Of a stretch of DNA of 64,000 nt, positions 47,106 to 54,787 are shown in pieces. Both the position numbers and the translations under genes were made by a program. Positions within the stretch are counted from its first letter, which is position 1. Each line of letters begins with the position of its first letter. The notes beneath the pieces are model-generated. The model was not told the origin of the DNA. It saw only the letters and a list, made by a program, of their open reading frames with translations, and did no database searches. The DNA is from Sphingomonas sinipercae (GTDB lineage: Bacteria; Pseudomonadota; Alphaproteobacteria; Sphingomonadales; Sphingomonadaceae): NCBI RefSeq assembly GCF_011302055.1, contig NZ_CP049871.1, forward strand, positions 330,501 through 394,500, in the 5' to 3' direction.

Positions 47106-47134
47106 AGACCCTCCTCCCGCTGCGTCGGCAAGCG

Positions 47135-48280
47135 ATGAAAAACGGCTTGGGTCATAGCGGCCGGAGCCTAGGGGAAAGCGCGCCTGTAGGACAGCCGCAG
47201 GTCGACCCGGGCCGCCCGCCACGCAAGATCATCCATGTCGACATGGACGCTTTTTATGCATCGGTTGAGCAGCGCGACGCGCCCGAGCTGAAGGGGAAGC
47301 CGGTCGCCGTCGGCGGCGGCCATCGCGGCGTGGTCGCGGCGGCTTCCTATGAAGCGCGGGTGTTCGGGGTCCGGTCGGCGATGCCGTCGGTGACGGCGAA
47401 GCGGCGCTGCCCCGACCTGATCTTCGTCAAGCCGCGCTTCGACGTCTATCGCGAGGTGTCGCAGCAGATTCGGGCAATCTTCGCCGACTATACGCCGCTG
47501 ATCGAACCGCTGAGCCTGGACGAAGCCTATCTGGACGTCAGCGAGGATCGGCTCGGGCTGGGTAGCGCAAGGGCGATCGCCCAGGATATCCGGCGCCGCA
47601 TCCGGGAGGAGACGGGCCTGACCGCATCCGCCGGGGTAAGTTACTGCAAGTTCATCGCCAAGCTGGCCTCCGACCACCGCAAGCCGGACGGTTTGTGCGT
47701 GATCACGCCGGACAGGGGCGCCGATTTCGTCGCTTCGCTGCCGGTCGCGCGCTTTCACGGCATCGGGCCGGTGACGGCGAAGAAGATGGAAGCGCTGGGC
47801 ATCCACACCGGCGCCGACCTTCGCGCCTGGAGCCTGCCGGAACTGGAAGCGCGCTTCGGCAGCTCCGGCGGCTGGTACTGGCGAATCTGCCGCGGCATCG
47901 ACGAGCGCGAGGTCAAGCCCGACCGGCCGTACAAGTCGGTCAGCGCCGAGCGGACCTTCGATGAGGATTTGATCGAACCGGGGGCGCTGGCGGCGGAGCT
48001 CGAGCGGATCGCCGGCTATGCCTGGGCGCGGGTCGAACGGGCCGAGGTCACCGGGCGGACCGTCACGTTGAAGGTGAAATTCGGCGATTTCACGACGATC
48101 ACCCGCTCCAAGAGCTTCGTGCAGTGCGTCGATGACCAGCAGGCGTTCGCCGCCGCCGGCCAGGCGCTGCTTGCGGGCCTTCACCCGCTGCCCAAGGGCA
48201 TCCGCCTGCTCGGCCTTGGGCTGCACAGCCTGTGCGAAGAGGGCGCCACGGGGCCGCTCCAGCTGACCCTTGCGGTCTGA
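47135..48280 (+). CDS. dinB: DNA polymerase IV (Y family)
   Basis: A 381-residue translesion DNA polymerase. The catalytic carboxylates lie in IIHVDMDAFYASVEQ and LSLDEAYLDV; AASYEARVFGVRSAMP, SAGVSYCKFIAKLASDHRKP and FHGIGPVTAKKMEALGI are typical, and the C-terminal domain runs from KPYKSVSAERTF-type motifs to LLGLGLHSL. It lacks the E. coli beta-clamp tail style that I can identify. The first 27 residues before PRKIIHVD are non-conserved, so a downstream start is possible. Confidence 0.95.
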   Translation: MKNGLGHSGRSLGESAPVGQPQVDPGRPPRKIIHVDMDAFYASVEQRDAPELKGKPVAVGGGHRGVVAAASYEARVFGVRSAMPSVTAKRRCPDLIFVKPRFDVYREVSQQIRAIFADYTPLIEPLSLDEAYLDVSEDRLGLGSARAIAQDIRRRIREETGLTASAGVSYCKFIAKLASDHRKPDGLCVITPDRGADFVASLPVARFHGIGPVTAKKMEALGIHTGADLRAWSLPELEARFGSSGGWYWRICRGIDEREVKPDRPYKSVSAERTFDEDLIEPGALAAELERIAGYAWARVERAEVTGRTVTLKVKFGDFTTITRSKSFVQCVDDQQAFAAAGQALLAGLHPLPKGIRLLGLGLHSLCEEGATGPLQLTLAV

Positions 48281-48463
48281 GCGAGGCCAGACTCGCGTCT
48301 GGACGCAAGTTGTGCTATAAAATTGTCACACAGGCCGCATCCTTTTCCGCGGCCGGACAAGCAGGAACTAGCACTTCAGACGGAAGAGCCGCGGCCAGCA
48401 GGTCGTTTTGGGGGACGATGCGGGATGTGTCGGCTCTCTTCGTCGTAATCAGAAAGGTGAGCA

Positions 48464-48997
48464 ATGGCTGCTAAAGCGCTTAGCTTCGACGTTGGCGATT
48501 ATGTTGTGTACCCCAAGCATGGTGTCGGCCGTGTCGTTGAGCTGCAGAGCACGGAGATCGCCGGCACCCGCCTCGACCTCTACGTCCTTCGCTTCGAGAA
48601 AGAGAAGATGACGCTTCGAGTGCCGGTGGCGAAGGCCGATTCGGTCGGGATGCGCAAACTGTCGTCCGACAAGACGATGAAGGACGCGCTCGAGACGCTC
48701 AAGGGCAAGCCGAAGGTCAAGCGGACCATGTGGTCGCGCCGCGCCCAGGAATATGAAGCGAAGATCAACTCGGGCGACCTGACGTCGATCGCCGAAGTGG
48801 TGCGCGACCTGTTCCGCCCGGACGATGCGCCGGAGCAGAGCTATTCAGAGCGGCAGATCTTCGAGGCCGCTTCTTCCCGCCTGGCCCGTGAGCTCGGCGC
48901 GATGGAAGAGACCGACGAGAAGGGTGCCCTGGCCAAGATCCTGGAGATCCTGAACAAGGCCGCCGAAATCCACCACAAGGCCAAAGAGCCCGCTTAA
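48464..48997 (+). CDS. CarD family transcriptional regulator
   Basis: A 177-residue RNA-polymerase-binding regulator. The N-terminal RNAP-interaction domain is FDVGDYVVYPKHGVGRVVEL with VLRFEKEKMTLRVPVAKADSVG; the C-terminal helical DNA-binding part includes WSRRAQEYEAKINSGDLTSIAEVVRDL, FEAASSRLARELGAM and the tail. CarD stabilises open promoter complexes, especially at rRNA promoters, in alphaproteobacteria and actinobacteria. The 183-base leader region has a TATAAA-like hexamer at 48316 and a GAAAGG 7 bases before the start. A strong terminator follows. Confidence 0.95.
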   Translation: MAAKALSFDVGDYVVYPKHGVGRVVELQSTEIAGTRLDLYVLRFEKEKMTLRVPVAKADSVGMRKLSSDKTMKDALETLKGKPKVKRTMWSRRAQEYEAKINSGDLTSIAEVVRDLFRPDDAPEQSYSERQIFEAASSRLARELGAMEETDEKGALAKILEILNKAAEIHHKAKEPA

Positions 48998-49020
48998 GCG
49001 AAGCCTTTGACCGACGAAGA

Positions 49021-49049
49021 GGGCGCGACCGCAAGGCCGCGCCCTTTTT
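49021..49049 (+). terminator. Rho-independent terminator of the carD gene
   Basis: GGGCGCG and CGCGCCC form a 7-pair stem, extended inside by CC and GG around GCAA with one mismatch, followed by five T. It begins 24 bases past the carD stop. Confidence 0.85.
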
Positions 49050-49068
49050 CGTGCGCGTCGGATTCCGC

Positions 49069-49097
49069 TTGAAGCTACGATTGTAGAACTGTATGGT
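49069..49097 (+). promoter_or_regulatory. Sigma-70-like promoter before the GIN-domain pair
   Basis: TTGAAG (49069-49074) and TATGGT (49092-49097) with a 17-base spacer, 24 bases before the ATG of the first GIN-domain gene and just past the carD terminator. A short palindrome, CTAC then GTAG, lies in the spacer. Confidence 0.5.
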
Positions 49098-49121
49098 CTT
49101 CCTAACACAGGGAGAGTCGGG

Positions 49122-49838
49122 ATGCGCAACGGAATTGTCATCGCAGCTGCGGCGCTGGTCGCCGCGGGGGGTTGCAGCCAGGGCCATGCAGAAAGCGGTC
49201 CGAGCGTCCAGCGGCAGTATCAGGTCAGCGGCTTCGACCGGATCGCGGTGGCCGGCCCTTATGACGTCAAGGTCGTGACCGGCCGGCCGCCCGCTGTCTC
49301 GGCGCACGGGTCACAGGCGCTGATCGATCGCCTGGTGGTCGAGGTGCGCAACGGCGAATTGATGATCCACCCGCGCAAGGAACGCAGCTTCAACTGGAAC
49401 GGCGTGCACGGTTCGGCGGTCGTCGAAGTCTCCGCCCAGATGATCCGCGGCCTGGCGCTGGCCGGTGCCGGCGACGTCACGATCGACCGGATCGCCGGCG
49501 ACAGGTTCGAAAGCAGCATTGCGGGCGCCGGCGACCTGACGATCGGATCGGTCGCGGTGCAGTCGCTCGACGTCAACATCGGCGGCGCCGGCGACGTCAG
49601 GGCCAAGAGCGGCCAGGCGCGCACGGCCAGTTACAGCATTGCCGGATCGGGCGAGATCGATGCGGCCGGCGTTAAGGTCACGGCCGCGAAAATCTCGATC
49701 GCCGGGTCGGGCAACATCCGCGGGCAGGTGTCCGGGGCGGCTGACGTGAGCATCGTCGGCTCCGGCGACGTCGCCTTGTCCGGCGGCGCCAAATGCTCGG
49801 TGTCGAAGCTGGGCAGCGGCGACGTCCGCTGTTCCTAA
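49122..49838 (+). CDS. GIN-domain (DUF2807) lipoprotein, first of a tandem pair
   Basis: A 238-residue protein with a lipoprotein signal (AAALVAAGGC). The mature part begins RQYQVSGFDRIAVAGPYDVKV, the GIN-domain start, and continues as beta-helix-like repeats with the motif A-G-A-G-D or G-S-G-D (LAGAGDVTIDRI, IAGAGDLTIGSV, IGGAGDVRA, IAGSGEIDAAGV, IVGSGDVALSGG). GIN proteins are secreted auto-transporter-like or surface proteins of unknown role. Start is supported by AGGGAG upstream. Its neighbour is a paralogue. Confidence 0.85.
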   Translation: MRNGIVIAAAALVAAGGCSQGHAESGPSVQRQYQVSGFDRIAVAGPYDVKVVTGRPPAVSAHGSQALIDRLVVEVRNGELMIHPRKERSFNWNGVHGSAVVEVSAQMIRGLALAGAGDVTIDRIAGDRFESSIAGAGDLTIGSVAVQSLDVNIGGAGDVRAKSGQARTASYSIAGSGEIDAAGVKVTAAKISIAGSGNIRGQVSGAADVSIVGSGDVALSGGAKCSVSKLGSGDVRCS

Positions 49839-49873
49839 CCCGCCCTTAACCATCAGCGGCGACAAGGGCCGCC

Positions 49874-50575
49874 ATGCGCTTGCACCTTTTCGTCCAGATG
49901 GCCCTCGCAATTGCCGCGGCCTCGCCGCCGGCGGCCGCGACCCGGTCGTTCACCATCACCGGTTTCGACCGAATCCGGGTCGACGGACCGTATAAGGTCA
50001 CACTGACCAACAATGTCGCGCCCTTCGCCCGGGCGACCGGGCCGCTCGGCGCGCTCGACCGGGTCAGCATCGATGTGCAGGGACGCACCCTGATCGTCCG
50101 CCCGGCAGTGTCGGCCGCGGCCGGAAACCGGTCGTCGCAACGCGAAGGGCCCGTCGAAATCGCGGTCGGCACGCATGAGCTGACCCAGGCGACGGTCAAC
50201 GGTTCCGGCTCGCTCAGCATCGACAAGGTGCGCGGGCTGTCGTTCGAACTGTCGGTGCAGGGGGCGGGCGGCGCCCGGATCCAGCGGATCGACGTCGACC
50301 GGCTCAAGCTGTGGCTGAGCGGTTCGGGCAGCAGCACGGTCGCGGGCAAGGCTGCGACGTTGACCACCAGCGTGCTTGGGACCGCCCTGCTCGACGCCGC
50401 CGCGCTGACCGCGAAAGACGCGACCATCGCGGTCGAGGGAACGTCGACGGTGCGGCTGAACGTCGCCGACAGCGCGAAAGTGAATGCGCGCGGACCGGCA
50501 ATCGTCGAACTTGGCGGCCGCCCGTCCTGCACGCTTCGCGCGGAAGGGTCGTCGGAAGTGACCGGCTGCCGCTAG
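49874..50575 (+). CDS. GIN-domain (DUF2807) exported protein, second of a tandem pair
   Basis: A 233-residue protein with a signal peptide (LHLFVQMALAIAAASPPAAA). It repeats its upstream neighbour's layout: FTITGFDRIRVDGPYKVTL, a basic middle, then beta-helix repeats (VNGSGSLSIDKV, VQGAGGARIQRI, LSGSGSSTVAG) and a final Cys-containing RPSCTLRAEGSSEVTGC. The two genes, 36 bases apart, look like a tandem duplication that has diverged. Function is unknown. Confidence 0.84.
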   Translation: MRLHLFVQMALAIAAASPPAAATRSFTITGFDRIRVDGPYKVTLTNNVAPFARATGPLGALDRVSIDVQGRTLIVRPAVSAAAGNRSSQREGPVEIAVGTHELTQATVNGSGSLSIDKVRGLSFELSVQGAGGARIQRIDVDRLKLWLSGSGSSTVAGKAATLTTSVLGTALLDAAALTAKDATIAVEGTSTVRLNVADSAKVNARGPAIVELGGRPSCTLRAEGSSEVTGCR

Positions 50576-50585
50576 AGGGCAGCCG
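50563..50585. other. Perfect hairpin between convergent genes, no U tract
   Basis: CGGCTGCC and GGCAGCCG (50563-50570, 50578-50585) pair exactly around GCTAGAG. It spans the stop of the second GIN gene and the 15-base gap to the CADD-like gene. Neither strand has a U tract after it, so it is not a standard terminator; it may act with Rho or slow transcription. Confidence 0.45.
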
Positions 50586-50590
50586 ACCGC

Positions 50591-51265
50591 TTAGTTGACG
50601 GCGGCGTTGGCCTCGACGCCGGACAGGAAGCCCCACAAGGCATCGGCCAGCTCGGCGGCAGCGCCCAGCGCCTCGACCTTTTCGGCGTCCGGCAGCTTGT
50701 CGAGCAACTCGCGGCAGACGGCGCTATGTTCGACGTCGGCACTTTCGTGGACCCGGAAGAAGCGCAGCGTTTCCTCCGCGGTGATCCCGTAACGGTCGAC
50801 CAGCCCTTCGATCTTCGCCGACGCGACGCCCGGGAATTGCGATTCGTAGGCGTATAGCGCGCCCAGGCCGGAGGCGTAGGACGTGCCCGACAAGCGGCGG
50901 AACGTGTCGATGAGGTTGCGGGTCTCGACGTTCAGCGCCTGCTCGCGCACCGCGGCGTCGTTTTCGCCAAGGCCGCAGGCGAACATCATCCACAAGGTCG
51001 CGTGATCCTGCTTGCCGGCCTCGAGCCCTTCTTCCTCGGCGAGGTTTTCCGCGAGCATCCGGCGGCCGTCGCGGTCCGGACAGGCGCTGTGCACCGCGCT
51101 GACCGCGCGCGGGAAAGCTTCGACATGGTGGAAATATTGGCGGGCGTAGGCGCGCAGCGTGTCGAGCGGCAGGCGGCCTTCGGTCCATGCCTGGTAGAAC
51201 GGATGCGAAAGCATCGCGCGCTCGGCGACAGCGGCGTCGATCTGGGTGGAAATGGCGATGGTCAT
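50591..51265 (-). CDS. CADD-family (haem-oxygenase-like dimetal) protein, putative pABA synthase
   Basis: A 224-residue all-helical protein of the CADD/PqqC-like group. The chlamydial CADD makes p-aminobenzoate from its own Tyr27 using a dimetal site (Glu81, His88, Glu142, His174, Asp178, His181), with Lys152 also needed (from memory). Here Tyr24 (HPFYQAW), His88 (GKQDHATLW), Glu141 (YAYESQFP), Lys151 (SAKIEGL) and His173, Asp177, His180 (RVHESADVEHS) align in order; the Glu81 match is Glu79 or Glu82. A strong GGGAGG precedes the start. It may replace or supplement pabABC for folate; it could instead be a related iron oxidase. Confidence 0.72.
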   Translation of the reverse strand: MTIAISTQIDAAVAERAMLSHPFYQAWTEGRLPLDTLRAYARQYFHHVEAFPRAVSAVHSACPDRDGRRMLAENLAEEEGLEAGKQDHATLWMMFACGLGENDAAVREQALNVETRNLIDTFRRLSGTSYASGLGALYAYESQFPGVASAKIEGLVDRYGITAEETLRFFRVHESADVEHSAVCRELLDKLPDAEKVEALGAAAELADALWGFLSGVEANAAVN

Positions 51266-51422
51266 GAGCGGGCCTCCCTGTGCGTTCGGCACCAGCGATA
51301 GGCGGCACGCCGCTGCTGGGCAAGACGAGTGAGCGGCCGGCGCCCCCGGCGGTGCTCGGGCGCGGCAACCGATGCGCCGTTCGACCGTTAAAGCTTCAAC
51401 ACGAAAAAAAGGGAGTTGGACT

Positions 51423-51482
51423 ATGTATATCGGTATCGGCGGTCTTATCCTGTTGATCATCCTGCTGGTGGTCCTGTTCTAA
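51423..51482 (+). CDS. 19-residue hydrophobic membrane microprotein
   Basis: ATG at 51423, TAA at 51480-51482. The product MYIGIGGLILLIILLVVLF is one membrane span with no charged residues. A strong ribosome binding site, AAGGGAG, lies 7 bases before the ATG after a purine-rich run. The 157-base gap on either side holds no other gene, and a GCAACC-N15-CGTT pair at 51365-51389 resembles, weakly, the EcfG stress promoter pattern. Function is unknown; single-span microproteins often regulate larger membrane partners. Confidence 0.65.
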   Translation: MYIGIGGLILLIILLVVLF

Positions 51483-51528
51483 GACCAAGCAACACGATTG
51501 AATTACGGCTGGCGGTGCGGGCGTTCCA

Positions 51529-51930
51529 TTAGACGAGCGCAAGCGCCGCCAGTTTTCCATAGAGCCGTGGTGGAAGCAGCCCGACGCCGCTGACTTCCTC
51601 GCCGACATCTTTTTCATCGCCGCGCTCGTAGTAACGCCAGCCCTGGTGGGCGCGGCACTGCGTCGGCGTCAGCCTGACCAGGGCCGCCGCGCAGACGATG
51701 TCGACGCGGCCATCCTCGCGATCGTCGAAGCGCAGGATCTGGTTGGAGCCGACCAAGCGGTGCTTGACGATCCAGTGGAGCCCGCCGCCGATCACTTCGT
51801 CGGCGCGCTTGGGCCTGTAACGGGTGGCGATGCGAAGCTCCCCGCCTTCGGCACGAAGGGCGATACGCGCGGCGAGCGCGTCAAAGTCGCGGCAACCGAA
51901 CGCCACCTTCGTCAAACCCACAGCCGGCAT
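51529..51930 (-). CDS. DUF1489 family protein
   Basis: A 133-residue soluble protein: VGLTKVAFGCRDFDALAARI, then ATRYRPKRADEVIGGGLHWI, VKHRLVGSNQILRFDDREDG and ALVRLTPTQCRAHQGWRY. The RYRPKRADE-LxGG-LyWvxK pattern marks the alphaproteobacterial DUF1489 family. Its role is not known. It lies 38 bases past mgtE on the leftward strand. Confidence 0.88.
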   Translation of the reverse strand: MPAVGLTKVAFGCRDFDALAARIALRAEGGELRIATRYRPKRADEVIGGGLHWIVKHRLVGSNQILRFDDREDGRVDIVCAAALVRLTPTQCRAHQGWRYYERGDEKDVGEEVSGVGLLPPRLYGKLAALALV

Positions 51931-51968
51931 ACACCCAACTTACAAATTATGGGTGCGAAGACAATAGC

Positions 51969-53393
51969 TTAGCGCACAACACCGGAAGCAGTGGCAAGGC
52001 CAAGGAAGGCCAGGAAGCCCATCGAATCGGTGACCATCGTGACGAAGACGCTGCTGGCGACCGCGGGGTCGGCGCCGGCGCGCTCGAGGGCCAGCGGAAC
52101 CATCACGCCGGCAAGGCCAGCGACGATGATGTTGATCAGCATGGCCGCGGCGATGACGCCGCCCAGCGACGGGCTGCCGAGCACGAGCGTGACGCCGATG
52201 CCGATGAGCACGGCGATGGTCAGCCCGTTGAGGATTGCGACCCGAATCTCGCGCCCTACCGCGCGCCAGCGGTTGGAGCCGGTGAGCTGGTTGGTGGCGA
52301 TGGCGCGCACCGTGACGGCCAGAGTTTGCGTGCCCGCATTGCCGCCCACGCCGGCGACGATCGGCATCAGCACGGCCAGGATCGCAAGCCGTTCGATGCT
52401 ATGTTCGAACTGCCGGATGACGAAGGCCGCGACGAGTGCGGTGAGCAGGTTGGCGATCAGCCAGCGGACGCGCGAACGGTAGCTTTCGCCGACCGGTTCG
52501 TTGATGTCGCCTTCATCGACGCCGGACAGCAGCAGCGCATCCTCGCTCGCTTCTTCCTGGATGATGTGGACGACGTCGTCGACGGTGATCATGCCGACCA
52601 GGCGCCCGTTGTCGTCGACCACCGCGGCGGACACGAGCGCATATTTCTGGAAGCGGAGCGCCACGTCCTCCTGGTCCATCTCGACCGGGATCAGGGTCTG
52701 TTCGCGCTGCATGATGTCGGCGACCGGGGTCTTGCGCGGGGCCCGCAGGATGCTCGACAGCTTGCAGGTGCCGACCGGCCGGTGCGCCGGCGAGACGACG
52801 AACACTTCCCAGAAGTCGTCGGCCAGTTCGCCCGGGGAGCGCAGGTAATCGATGACTTGGCCGACGTTCCAATGTTCGGGCACCGCGATCAGGTCGCGCT
52901 GCATCAACCGGCCGGCGGAATCCTCCGGATAGGTCAGCGCTTCCTCGATGGCCGCGCGGTCGTCCGGCTCCATCGCCCGCAGGACGGCGCGCTGCTCGTC
53001 CTCTTCCAAATCCTCGAGAATGGCGACGGCGTCGTCCGTCTCCATCTGCCCGGCGATGTCGGCGACCTGCTGCGGCTCAAGCGCATCGAGCAGGTCCTCG
53101 CGGACATATTCGTTCATCTCCGCCAGCACGTCGGCGTCGACGATCCCGGCGAGCGCCTTGACCAGCCCTTCGCGCTCGTCGCGGGCGGCAAGCTCAATCA
53201 GGTCGGCGACGTCGGCCGGGTGCAGCGGCTCGACCAGCTCGCGCGCGGTGGCGTCGTCGCCGGCCTCGACCGCATCGAGCACGCGGTCGACGAATTCCGG
53301 GCGCAGCCGGTCTTCCTCGTCAATTGCCGATGCGGGGGCGGAGCCGAGCGCTTCTTCCTCGTGAGGGGCGGAGACGTGTTCGCTCTCGCTCAT
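51969..53393 (-). CDS. mgtE: MgtE-type magnesium transporter
   Basis: A 474-residue Mg2+ channel. The N-terminal superhelical domain has LVEPLHPADVADLIELA and MNEYVREDLLDALEPQQVADI; two CBS domains cover about 190-310 (RPVGTCKLSSILRAPRK, DVALRFQKYALVSAAVVDDNGRL and GMITVDDVVHIIQEEASED); the pore part has LMPIVAGVGGNAGTQTLAV, the family signature, and VFVTMVTDSMGFLAFLGLA. I start at the ATG at 53393; the ATG at 53402 adds 3 residues. There is no visible M-box, the gap upstream being 118 bases to a divergent gene. Confidence 0.95.
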   Translation of the reverse strand: MSESEHVSAPHEEEALGSAPASAIDEEDRLRPEFVDRVLDAVEAGDDATARELVEPLHPADVADLIELAARDEREGLVKALAGIVDADVLAEMNEYVREDLLDALEPQQVADIAGQMETDDAVAILEDLEEDEQRAVLRAMEPDDRAAIEEALTYPEDSAGRLMQRDLIAVPEHWNVGQVIDYLRSPGELADDFWEVFVVSPAHRPVGTCKLSSILRAPRKTPVADIMQREQTLIPVEMDQEDVALRFQKYALVSAAVVDDNGRLVGMITVDDVVHIIQEEASEDALLLSGVDEGDINEPVGESYRSRVRWLIANLLTALVAAFVIRQFEHSIERLAILAVLMPIVAGVGGNAGTQTLAVTVRAIATNQLTGSNRWRAVGREIRVAILNGLTIAVLIGIGVTLVLGSPSLGGVIAAAMLINIIVAGLAGVMVPLALERAGADPAVASSVFVTMVTDSMGFLAFLGLATASGVVR

Positions 53394-53511
53394 TGCCCTC
53401 ATCCCCTGCGCCCGTCCCGGCCCTCCTATTGCCGAGCCTCCACTGGCGCAAGCGCGGGCGGCTCCCTAAGTCGTCGCCAATCGAACCCTTTTAACAGTCG
53501 GAGACTCGACG

Positions 53512-53961
53512 ATGGCGGACAGCCTGACCTTCACCCTTTCCAGCGGCGGCGACGTCGTCATCAAGCTTCGCCCCGACCTGGCGCCCGGCCATGTCGAGCG
53601 GATCACCCAGCTCGCCAGCAGCGGCTTTTACAACGGCGTGCCGTTCCACCGGGTAATCCCTGGCTTCATGGCGCAGGGCGGCGACCCCACCGGCCGCGGC
53701 ACCGGCGGGTCCGACCTGCCGGACATCAAGGCGGAATTCAGCGCCGAGCCGCACGTTCGCGGTACCTGTTCGATGGCGCGCACGAGCGATCCGAACAGCG
53801 CCAACAGCCAGTTCTTCATCTGCTTCGACGACGCGCGCTTCCTCGACAAGCAATATACTGTCTGGGGCCAGGTCGAGAGCGGGATGGAGCATGTCGACGC
53901 CTTGCCCAAGGGCGAGCCGCCGGCGAACCCGGGCACGATCGTCAAGGCGACGGTCGGCTGA
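53512..53961 (+). CDS. Cyclophilin-type peptidylprolyl isomerase
   Basis: A 149-residue cytoplasmic PPIase: VIKLRPDLAPGHVERITQLA, FYNGVPFHRVIPGFMAQGGD, then GTGGSDLPDIKAEF, GTCSMARTSDPNSANSQFFI and KQYTVWGQVESGMEHVD. The catalytic Arg (FHRVIPGFMAQGGD) and Phe (FFI) are in place. No signal peptide. It is one base before the SDR gene start, and so probably part of a short operon with the SDR and CDC48 genes. Confidence 0.94.
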   Translation: MADSLTFTLSSGGDVVIKLRPDLAPGHVERITQLASSGFYNGVPFHRVIPGFMAQGGDPTGRGTGGSDLPDIKAEFSAEPHVRGTCSMARTSDPNSANSQFFICFDDARFLDKQYTVWGQVESGMEHVDALPKGEPPANPGTIVKATVG

Positions 53962-53962
53962 A

Positions 53963-54721
53963 ATGACTCAGCCGGTCGCGCTGATTACCGGCGCGTCTGC
54001 CGGGCTGGGCGTCGAGTTCGCCCGGCAGCTGGCGCGGCGCGGCCACCGGCTGGTGCTCGCCGCCCGGCGCAAGGACAGGCTTGAAGCGCTTGCCCGCGAG
54101 ATTGGGAACGCCCGCGCGGTCGCCATCGACCTGGCGCGAGCCGGATCGACGGCGCGGCTGGTGGCGGACATCGAAGCGGCCGGCGAAGAGGTCCATGTGC
54201 TGGTCAACAACGCCGGCTTCGGCCTTCGCGGCAAGTTCGCGGAGCTGGATTCAGCGCGTCAGCGGGAGATGATCGACCTTAACATCGGGACGCTCACCGA
54301 CCTGTGCCGGGCAGTGGCGCCGGGCATGATCGCGCGGCGGGGCGGCGGCATCCTCAACGTCGCTTCCACCGCAGCCTTCCAGCCGGGGCCGAACATCGCG
54401 GTCTATTTCGCGACCAAGGCCTATGTGCTGTCGTTCACCGAAGCGCTGCACGAGGAATTGAAGCCCCACCACGTTCGCGTGACGGCGCTGTGTCCCGGGC
54501 CGACGCGGACCGAATTCGGCGCGGTCGCGGGCTTCCCGGACAATGGGGCGTTCGACCGGGTGGCGATGGACGCCGGCCCAGTGGTCAGCGCCGGGCTGGC
54601 CGGGCTGGACGACAACAAGGCGGTCGTGGTGCCCGGGACGATCAACAAGATCGGCGCTGCGTCGCCGCGCTTTATCCCGCGCGGAATCGTCCGCAAGATC
54701 GCCGGAGCGATCAAGTTCTGA
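53963..54721 (+). CDS. Short-chain dehydrogenase/reductase
   Basis: A 252-residue classical SDR: ALITGASAGLGVEFARQLA for NAD(P) binding, VHVLVNNAGFGLRGKF, the catalytic Ser in LNVASTAAFQPGPN and YFATKAYVLSFTEALHEEL with Tyr-x-x-x-Lys, then VTALCPGPTRTEF. The substrate is unknown. It starts at 53963 just past the cyclophilin stop and ends 66 bases before the CDC48 gene. Confidence 0.9.
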   Translation: MTQPVALITGASAGLGVEFARQLARRGHRLVLAARRKDRLEALAREIGNARAVAIDLARAGSTARLVADIEAAGEEVHVLVNNAGFGLRGKFAELDSARQREMIDLNIGTLTDLCRAVAPGMIARRGGGILNVASTAAFQPGPNIAVYFATKAYVLSFTEALHEELKPHHVRVTALCPGPTRTEFGAVAGFPDNGAFDRVAMDAGPVVSAGLAGLDDNKAVVVPGTINKIGAASPRFIPRGIVRKIAGAIKF

Positions 54722-54787
54722 AGGCACCGGCATTGAACCGTCCGCACGCGCGCCCGTTAGGGGGTGTGGAGCTTATTGGGAGGCATG

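Noticed and set aside
47015..47134. SOS (LexA) box upstream of dinB
   Set aside because: I looked for GTTC-N7-GTTC or GAAC-N7-GAAC repeats in the gap and saw none; only the TAAAGTCACG dyad is present.
48287..48302. Terminator after dinB: CCAGAC, TCGC, GTCTGG hairpin
   Set aside because: The stem is only 6 pairs and lacks a following T tract; it lies in the possible carD promoter region.
53394..53511. Magnesium riboswitch upstream of mgtE
   Set aside because: The gap to the divergent gene is only 118 bases and contains no M-box-like structure that I can identify.
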